This document shows, piece after piece, positions 57,119 through 64,000 of a stretch of 64,000 nucleotides of DNA. Where the stretch lies: positions 4,673,012 through 4,737,011 of the forward strand of contig OZ024809.1 of NCBI GenBank assembly GCA_964017045.1. Reading direction: 5' to 3'. The notes below the pieces were generated by a model, which worked only from the letters and a program-made list of their open reading frames with translations, had not been told where the DNA came from and made no database searches. The DNA comes from Omphiscola glabra (taxonomy: Eukaryota; Mollusca; Gastropoda; Lymnaeidae). Numbering within the stretch: position 1 is the stretch's first letter; each line of letters begins with the position of its first letter. The translations under genes and the position numbers were made by a program.

Positions 57119-58644
57119 ACCTGGATAGATGCCTGAAAGAAACACTTCCCCATTCTACACGTTGAACGCAAGAGTAAAAAAAAAATAGGTATAATAATTA
57201 AAATGTTTAAAATATTTTTTTTTAAATTTACCAAAACAAAAAAGGAAAAAAAAACAACTGTTTTGCAAAAAACGGTCTACATTCTATTTTGGTTATTAAA
57301 AACTGGTCAGTTTTATCAATTTCAGTCTTTGCAACTGACGAAATTTCATACAAATTTTTAGGATTGCATGCCACATGCACACACACACACATAAACACAA
57401 AAGGATATAAAAACAACTGGAAGAAAGGGAGATTCTTTCAATCAAGGGTGACGTGTGCATGGATTTTTTAAAAGTCTATGGTGTATGTAGGTTTTCCTTT
57501 ATAATTTAGAAAAATAAATATGATGAGCGTAGAAATAGTTCATTGGATTAACTTTTTCACCTAAATTTAATCGTTGAAAAGGTAAGCGCCAAAAAATAAT
57601 TGATATTTTTAAAGAGTCTTATAAAAAATGACTATTTATTATTTTATAAAATGTTATTTATATTCGCCTCATTGTCACATTTGTCTCCGGTGGAATTTCA
57701 CATGCATTGGTGACATTGCCCCCCTCCTCTCCCGGAAGTTATGCTTTGGAGAAACACCGCTCACATAAATATACCTTAAATAAAAATGAATAATTTGTTT
57801 TCGTAGTTTGTCTATTTGCTTCACCAGTAATATAAATGTCTTGGACTCACGGGCTGTCGTCACTTTTAGCTATAGGACACTCTTATGAATGCGATTTCAA
57901 TCTATTTTTTTAACCGAAATTTCGTTATGGATAATATAAAAAATGGAATTTTTAACAAAATCATAAATAAATCATACATTATTCCATATTTATAAAAAAG
58001 CAACACATTCATCACTATTTTAAAATGTTATTAAAAGAGGACATACACAATACAGTACAAATGACATGAACATTTATTTATATACGTATTTCCCATCTCA
58101 TTTGATGGATGTTCTTGGTCGTAAATAAAAGATCATCCAAATGAACAGAACATATTTGTTGCGTTACGTGATCTACTTTTCTTAGTGCGTATTTTCCAAG
58201 GTTTTGAAGGATTATTGTCATCATAAGGGGTACGTTCAATTTTTTGTAAAACAGAGTAGCTTGCAGGTGGTTGCCGACTACTTTTACCAATTTGGGTTGG
58301 TTCCAAAATCTTTTTTTTGTGTCTAAACTCGATTCCAGTAAGTTAAGTATGGTTAATTAAAACAAACTCAAAATTATAGCTTTTAAAATAAAATGTATAC
58401 TTTACTCTGAATAATATCTTACCTCTCAATTCACGGCGATGTCATCAGATTCATGTTTACTCAGCCAAACTATGACAACCATAAATGATATGAAAGCGGA
58501 AATGATATGCGCCAACACATTATGCTCTTTTCCACTTAAAAATAAAACAGTTTTTTTTCGTCCATATATTGGAATACAAGAAGTCACGTTTTATGCTACA
58601 CTAAAATGTGTGAATGAGTTTTATAAGCTCGTCCTTTGTCAATG
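57119..58644. other. intergenic sequence without recognised gene
   Basis: AT-rich, with a short (ca)n run near 57378-57392. Minus-strand frames at 57675-57863 and 58078-58290 show no known domain. Confidence 0.45.
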
Positions 58645-59701
58645 TTAAGTCAGAGTCCCCCAGGGCTAGGTGCTAGCCCCCTGTTTGTTCCTAGCATACA
58701 TCAATGACCTACCCGAGAAACTGACATCCCACTCAAGACTGTTCGCAGATGACACTGCTGTGAATAGGACGATCACAAACAGATCTGACCAGGACCAGCT
58801 ACAAGAGTATCTCAATCGGTTAGCTGAGTGGGAGGCGAGCTGGGACATGGAATTTCATCCGGCCAAGTGCCAGACACTGTCAGTCTCTAGAAGTTGTACC
58901 CCTCTACGCTACCACTATGAATTGCATGGTCATTTGATTGAGTCAGTTTCCTCCGATTGGTACCTTGGTGTTATCATTCAGAGAGAGGTCCGCTGGGACG
59001 AGCATATTAACAATGTGTGCAAACAGGCAAACAAGACACTGGGGTTATTAAGGCGTAATCTAAAGATCAGCAACTCCGGTGTGAAAGAAAGAGCACATAA
59101 AGCCTTTGTCCGGTCGCTTTTAGATTATAAATCTTCGGTCTGGGACCCATTCACTCAGAAGAGCATTGACAGGTTGGAGGCAGTACAGCGACGGGCAGCA
59201 CGCTTTGTCCTGAACCGCTACAGGAATACCTCTAGTGTTGGCAGCATGCTGGAAACACTGGGCTGGTCACTATTGGAGGAACGACGACAACTATCCAGGC
59301 TCTCCATGATTTACAAGGTAAATAATTGGCTAGTCCACTGTTCTGGCATTAAACAGAAACTCGTCCCTCTCCCCCATAAACAGTGACAAGGCCATGACAG
59401 GCAGTTCCGGCTCATCCCAGCGAGAAGCCAGTATAGGAACTGCTCATTCCTACTAAAGACAATCAGGGACTGGAACAAGCTTTCAAAAGGAACAGTTGAG
59501 GCGACGACACTTGACTCATTTGCGTCTATTGCCTCAGGCCTTCCAACCCCCATTACATGATTCCTCACACAATTAATCTTGCAACCAGTGAAATATCCTC
59601 ATCAACACCAGGCACAGAAACATTGCAAATCCCATCTACATTCATAGGAGCCATAATGATCAATAAATTGATCATGGGCCCTTAATATATAGAAGAAGAA
59701 G
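58645..59701 (+). mobile_element. 5'-truncated LINE with partial reverse transcriptase
   Basis: The plus strand begins inside the polymerase at RVPQG, a stop (TAG), VLAPCLFLAYINDL. It continues open from 58670 to 59386 with the catalytic box SRLFADDTAV, WDMEFHPAKCQTLSVSR, YLGVIIQREVRWDEHI, SVWDPFTQKSIDRLEAVQRR and RAARFVLNRYRNTSSV. A further piece (LIPARSQYRNCSFLL, TIRDWNKLSKGTVEA) follows after a stop. The layout is that of jockey/CR1/L2-like elements; the exact clade is uncertain. It ends in a 3' UTR with a perfect hairpin (59656-59675) and a (gaa)n tail. Fingers and endonuclease are missing because of the 5' truncation. Confidence 0.85.
59656..59675 (+). other. 3' UTR hairpin of the LINE
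   Basis: atgatcaat, two bases, attgatcat: a perfect 9 bp stem about 25 bp before the (gaa)n tail. Its position suits a recognition element for the LINE reverse transcriptase, as known for some LINEs; function is inferred. Confidence 0.5.
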
Positions 59702-60583
59702 TCTTGATATTGTTGACTAATTGTTTTGGCAATTCACACATTGTTGTCAGGTTTAAATGGATCGTCTAGAACAAAAGCACGCGATTGACTGTCTCACACA
59801 CGGCCACTATAGGGATCATCACACACCCGTCACAAGGTGATTATCACTTCACACAGGGTGGTTGGCAGGGTTACCACAAACACGGTAACTGAAATTCCCT
59901 TTTGCCACTGTCACACGAAACAGTCTGCTTCAACGAGTTTATAACAGACGGCCTCCTAAATGATATAAACTGCTAATTGGGGATAAGCAGTTCAATGACT
60001 TCGTTAAGTTTTGGTGTAATTATTCAACAAATGAATTGATTACATGACATATGGTTCGTTATTGTAAAATTGCGTTTCCTTGTTCAGCCGCTTTCTTTCT
60101 GACACGCCATTGCTACTACTAATCTTGTCTCTTAAGAAAAACAGCTGACCATCGAGTCAGAGCTTATTAGGACTTCCCAAAAATACCACCACATAACCTT
60201 CTCTCATATCCATCAAAGGCAACATGTAATCACGATCCTGACCAGTTTCTGGCGTTATTTTCAATTGCACTCTTTAATTCAATGCACCAGTTATTTTCCA
60301 ACGCAACCTTTGTCTCTCACGCAGAGCTCCACTTTATGGTCGTGCTGTGCCCCGTGTAACCCCAGGGGTTCGTCAAATCCCTTCTTATTCGACATGTCAC
60401 AATGGGAATGCCAACTAGAGCCCCATTACTAATACTGAGCCATAACATGAAACAACATCATAATTTTTACGTTAAAAAGGACCAAGCTACACAAATAGTA
60501 TACACAGCAAAACGGCAGCCACAAAACACGAACAAGAACAAATCATTAACAGCCATCTAGTGGGGGGAGGGGGGGTAAAGCCA
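59702..60583. other. unassigned sequence, possibly old retroelement DNA
   Basis: It is less AT-rich than most flanks and contains gtgtaaccccaggggttcg near 60355, but no termini, primer site or coding frame could be shown. It includes a G-rich stretch at about 60559-60576. Confidence 0.3.
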
Positions 60584-61201
60584 TTGATTTCAATTGTTTT
60601 ACTTAATACATTTCATTAATATGACTTTATATTATTTTAAGCATGTTCATCTCTTATCAATCTTGTTGATATTAATATGTATCTTCATTAAATCTACTTT
60701 CACCAAGCCTTACTAGTGGTGGCTATTGAAAGAATTTCTTATCTTAGAACGTCATCTCATCCTCAAGCTTGTAACTTAACATGTTAGATGTATTATTTCA
60801 TCTCGTGCTATTTCTCAATACGGCAAAAATAAAACTTTAAACATATTTATACTATTTTATAACAATTAGGTTATTTTCATTGCAATTATTCTTTTTTCCA
60901 ACGTCGGCGCTAGCCAGACATGCGCTGGGAATGGCATGGACAAACAATGGTATCCATAAAGTGTAGGTTTATTTACACGTATATGTCTCCTTCAATGATT
61001 CTTTCTGACACCATTATGTGTGTCAGGTTCATAACAGTTAATGAATTTTAGGAATGTTTTCTCCCTACTTTTATACATAATTTCACATAGAGATTGGTTG
61101 CCTATAGACTGGTTGCCATATTGCCTATAGACTGGTTGCCACATTGCCTATAGACTGTTTGCCATATTGCTTATAGACTGGTTGCCATATTGCCTATAGA
61201 C
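60584..61201 (+). repeat. ~0.6 kb dispersed segment S, right copy
   Basis: Direct-orientation copy of 1969-2545. It starts at ccattgatttcaattg as in the left copy and ends in a 23 bp minisatellite (61093-61201, about five copies) directly abutting the right LTR. Its short signal-peptide-like frame has an early stop (QWYP, stop). Confidence 0.7.
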
Positions 61202-61505
61202 TGTCAAGTATGGGAGTTCAGTAGTTATTGTGTTTGAATGCATGCTTATTACGCGCTGTGTGTGAAAGAGTTATTATTAGCTATTGAACGCGCTTGTCTG
61301 AATGACGTATTTTTATGTGTATTGTGACGTAAGTGGTAGTCGTGTGGTGGGTGATTGTGTAGAACCTTAGGGAAGAGAGATGTGTGCCTTGTGTTTCCTG
61401 ATAATTAAAGTTATATTTACTAAAAGGACTTGAGCTGTTACTAATGATTGAATTAGTGGAAGAACTTGATTGAATGATCCAATCCTGAGGACATAGAAGT
61501 TGACA
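61202..61505 (+). mobile_element. 5' LTR of the right LTR retrotransposon
   Basis: 304 bp, starting TGTCAAGTATGGG and ending AGAAGTTGACA, with short inverted ends. It is similar to the left LTR but has an extra ~90 bp around cttgtgtttcctgataatta. It is followed after one base by a primer binding site. Confidence 0.75.
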
Positions 61506-61506
61506 T

Positions 61507-61527
61507 TGGGGGCTACTCGTCCGAGAT
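61507..61527 (+). promoter_or_regulatory. primer binding site (tRNA-Pro-like), right retroelement
   Basis: tgggggctactcgtccgag, identical to the left element's site. Agrees with a tRNA-Pro 3' end except for an inserted TA. Confidence 0.6.
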
Positions 61528-61884
61528 TGGAAAACATCATTTTCTTACTTGAGGTAAAGTCCAAGAACTTTCTTATACTTTTGTGAAGTTACAAGTATCG
61601 TCGCTGTCCCGTGTTTCAAGGTCGGAGCTCTGATGCCACCGTGTATCAAGTGTGTATGAGTTGCATACACCAGTGACTCCATTAACTACCTACATCCTGT
61701 ATCAGGCTAGTTATGTTAACTGCGCCTGGTCTTTATTCAAGTTAACTACGTCCTGCCCTGTATGAAGTTACGAAGGTCGTGTCCAGTTCCAGTGAAATAT
61801 ATAACTATGTCCTGCCCTGTATGAAGTTACGAAGGTCGTGTCCGGCTCCAGTGAAATAAATACGTCTCGCCCTGAAGTTACCAG

Positions 61885-62110
61885 TGTCGCCGTTTGAACA
61901 AGCTGTGTGTCGTCGACCGAACAAGCTGTGTGTCGTCGCCCGAACAAGCTGTGTCGCCGTCTGAACAAGCTGTGTGTCGTCGCCCGAGCAAGTTGTGTGT
62001 CGTCGCCCGAACAAGCTGTGTGTCGTCCCCGAACAGGCTTGTGTCGTCGCCTGAACAAGCTGTGTGTCGTCACCCGAACAAGCTGTGTTTCGTTGTCCGA
62101 ACAGGCTTTG
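61885..62110. repeat. 23 bp minisatellite in the leader
   Basis: About nine to ten copies of a 23 bp unit with core tgtgtcgtcgcccgaacaag. Inverse of the shorter array at 1255-1380. Confidence 0.9.
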
Positions 62111-62429
62111 TGTCGCCTGTCAGAACTCGTCTGAGGTGTGAGGTATCCTGGCTCATCTGTCCGAAGCTGTGTGGGGTGCTTGTCGGAAGCTATCTTCTGT
62201 CTCAACCAAAGCACCTGTCGGATGCTATGAACCGCTGATCGGTGTATTCTTCTGAGCTTTACACCGCCATTTGCTGTTACCACTGCTGACACACCCCGCT
62301 GTTGCTGTAGACCGCAGTGGTTATTGACCACCTTTGCAGTGCTGTATTAAGCTGCATATGAACTGTCTAATGACGCTGAGTGCCTACATCGTGTCCAGTG
62401 TCCAGTAGGCTGTCGATGTCCCGTGGCCC

Positions 62430-62715
62430 TGTCCTGCCCTGTATCAACGAGCCGACATCCTGTCCTGCCTGTATCAACGAGCCGATGTCCTGTCCTGCCT
62501 GTATCAACGAGCCGACGTCCTGTCCTGCCTGTATCAGCGAGCCGACGTCCTGTCCTGCCTGTAACAACGAGCCATCAACGTCCTGTCCTGCGTGTATCAA
62601 CGAGCCATCAACGTCCTGTCCTGCCTGTATCAACGAGCCATCAACGTCCTGTCCTGCCTGTATCAACGAGCCGACGTCCTGTCCTGCCTGTATCAACGAG
62701 CCGACGTCATGTCCT
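62430..62715. repeat. 30/33 bp minisatellite in the leader
   Basis: About nine copies of a unit with core tgtcctgcctgtatcaacga, in 30 bp and 33 bp forms (the latter with an extra atc). The left element has at most one or two decayed copies (near 860-900), so this is an expansion specific to the right copy. Confidence 0.9.
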
Positions 62716-63177
62716 GCACCCAGCTGCCTATGCCCATCCTGCATTGGTGAGTTACCCAGTGTCGGCGATTCGCCTACATCCTGTCCAGTGAGCTGTCGAT
62801 GTCCCGTGGCCTGTCCTGGTCACCCGCACCCTATGACTGTGTCTCGTGAATTGCTATCCAGTAACATTGAAGTTCATGAGAGAACCATTGACACTTAACC
62901 TAAGAACTATTGAACTTAACCTAAGAACCATTGACACTTAATTAAGTCCAAGTGTGTTGTTTTTAAAAAGTTTCATTCCTTTAGGACATTCCACTAACCA
63001 GGCAAGTTGTATTTTTATTTCTTTATAACATGTTTTGTGTAAAATTTCGTATGTATATTTACTTTTTTTACCCTATTTAGATTTTAACTTTTTGCCAGAA
63101 CTAGTTTAAACAGACTGCGATTGATCCTTAAACCTAAATTATTGTTCACTGTATGATCAGCCCTAATTTGCATTACT

Positions 63178-64000
63178 ATGGCGGGGTATGTTAGTGAGAA
63201 ATGGACGTTACAGGAAATTAGACGTCGGGGTTTAGCACTCCATTATCAAGGAGACGAACTTGTGCAATTTATAAAGGGAATGTGGGAAAAACAGAGAGAG
63301 CAAGAACGTATAGAAACGCAGATAGCGCAAGAACATATAGATAAACAGAGATACATAGAACGAACAGCCAAACAGAGATATGTAGAACGTACATCCAAAC
63401 AGAGATATGTAGAACGTACACCCAAACAGAGATATGTAGAACGTACAGCCAGACAGAGACAGTACGAACCTAGAGATAGACAGAAGCAATACGAAACTCA
63501 AAAACTAGATGAAGAAATTACACTTGCGAAGTTAGAAGCAGAACGACGAACAAGTATTTTAAAGAGACAGGCAAATTACTTTAAGGACCGTGACGATGAT
63601 GATAGTCAGGAACAGGAAATACATGGCATTGCCAGTATTTACTGTGAGAATCCCTATAAAAATGTTGATCGGGTTTGTCACTATGGAACTGAAAATAAAT
63701 TAATTGACAAACGGAGAGATGTAGAACGTACAGCCAGACAGAATTATATAGATGACATTACCAGCTTTTACTGTGAGGATCCCTATGAACAATTTAATGA
63801 GTTTGATATTAATGAATCTGAACTTGATAAATTAAATATAGAAGAGGTAGATAAACAGAAACAAATTGAACTTGATAAGTTAAAAATAGAGGCAGATAAA
63901 AAGAGACAATTCGAACTAGATAAGTTAAAAATAGAGGCAGATACACAGAGACAGGTTGAACTTGATAAGTTAAAAATAGAGGCAGATAAACAGATACAAA
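63178..64000 (+). CDS. gag-like coiled-coil repeat protein of the right LTR retrotransposon, N-terminal part
   Basis: The frame from ATG at 63178 (MAGYVSEKWTLQEIRRRGLA) stays open for 274 codons to the window end. After a short N-terminal region (LHYQGDELVQFIKGMWEKQ), residues ~60-95 contain four 8-residue repeats of the type KQRYVERT. Two copies of an I(A/T)S(I/F)YCE(N/D)PY motif follow, and the end has 14-residue units ELDKLKIEADKQRQ. The protein is strongly charged and predicted to form coiled coils. The start resembles the left element's protein only loosely (Q/E-rich helix after a G-E-L-type motif), so the gag N-termini have diverged more than the leaders. Its place downstream of LTR, primer site and leader supports gag. 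Capsid and pol would lie beyond the window. Confidence 0.6.
   Translation, partial: MAGYVSEKWTLQEIRRRGLALHYQGDELVQFIKGMWEKQREQERIETQIAQEHIDKQRYIERTAKQRYVERTSKQRYVERTPKQRYVERTARQRQYEPRDRQKQYETQKLDEEITLAKLEAERRTSILKRQANYFKDRDDDDSQEQEIHGIASIYCENPYKNVDRVCHYGTENKLIDKRRDVERTARQNYIDDITSFYCEDPYEQFNEFDINESELDKLNIEEVDKQKQIELDKLKIEADKKRQFELDKLKIEADTQRQVELDKLKIEADKQIQ

Larger units (their letters stand above)
61528..63177 (+). other. leader of the right LTR retrotransposon
   Basis: Long untranslated leader between primer site and gag, the inverse of 403-1730 but about 320 bp longer because of expanded minisatellites. Several overlapping open frames on both strands are present (for example with CPACINEPTS or RPVLPVSTS repeats), but all follow the 30/33 bp repeat and are not convincing genes. 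Confidence 0.6.

Noticed and set aside
62380..62898. Cysteine-rich repeat protein frame (CPACINEPTS units)
   Set aside because: The unit length of 30/33 bp keeps several frames on both strands open, and the region is the leader of an LTR element. The left copy does not preserve the frame.

Overview
This window looks like nuclear DNA from a mollusc, most plausibly a freshwater pulmonate snail; that taxon is an inference. The DNA is AT-rich with long gene-poor stretches and eukaryotic intron signals. It carries Helitrons, several non-LTR retrotransposon clades, hAT elements, an LTR retroelement and many minisatellites. One short element matches the SPIN hAT family, which is known from tetrapods, Rhodnius and the pond snail Lymnaea. 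No operons, CRISPR arrays, rRNA or convincing tRNA genes were seen.

Edges. Two copies of one LTR retrotransposon lie in opposite orientation. The left copy (1-1968, minus) and right copy (61202-64000, plus) each show a 5' LTR, a tRNA-Pro-like primer binding site, a leader full of minisatellites and the start of a repetitive coiled-coil gag-like frame that runs off the window. Each LTR abuts the same roughly 0.6 kb segment, but at opposite ends of it.

3.36-17.98 kb is an uninterrupted Helitron cluster. A degenerate non-autonomous element (3357-7224, minus) is joined base-to-base to a nearly 10 kb element (7225-17198, minus) that encodes the Rep/helicase. A small plus-strand derivative (17199-17976) follows. 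The coding region carries a 2.1 kb internal tandem duplication, a nonsense codon and a frameshift. The 5' parts of these elements are arrays of a ~171 bp satellite-like unit.

18.56-41.39 kb is a large diverged inverted duplication with a ~9 kb spacer. Each arm has hAT transposase debris and an apparently intronless BTB-BACK-propeller gene (22267-24486 plus; 33633-35486 minus). The left gene has gained a large HEQDG repeat and has a one-base G-run frameshift near its end. The right arm carries a SPIN-like insertion with a perfect 8 bp target duplication, and the left arm supplies the empty site. A third family member is intact at 52954-54810.

41.4-60.6 kb holds a 5'-truncated LINE inserted in a Helitron tail, another non-autonomous Helitron (46732-48455), two more LINE 3' fragments, several minisatellites and one unassigned coding-like block (55747-56247). 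The only genes likely to serve the host are the three BTB-family genes; nearly everything else is mobile or repetitive DNA.
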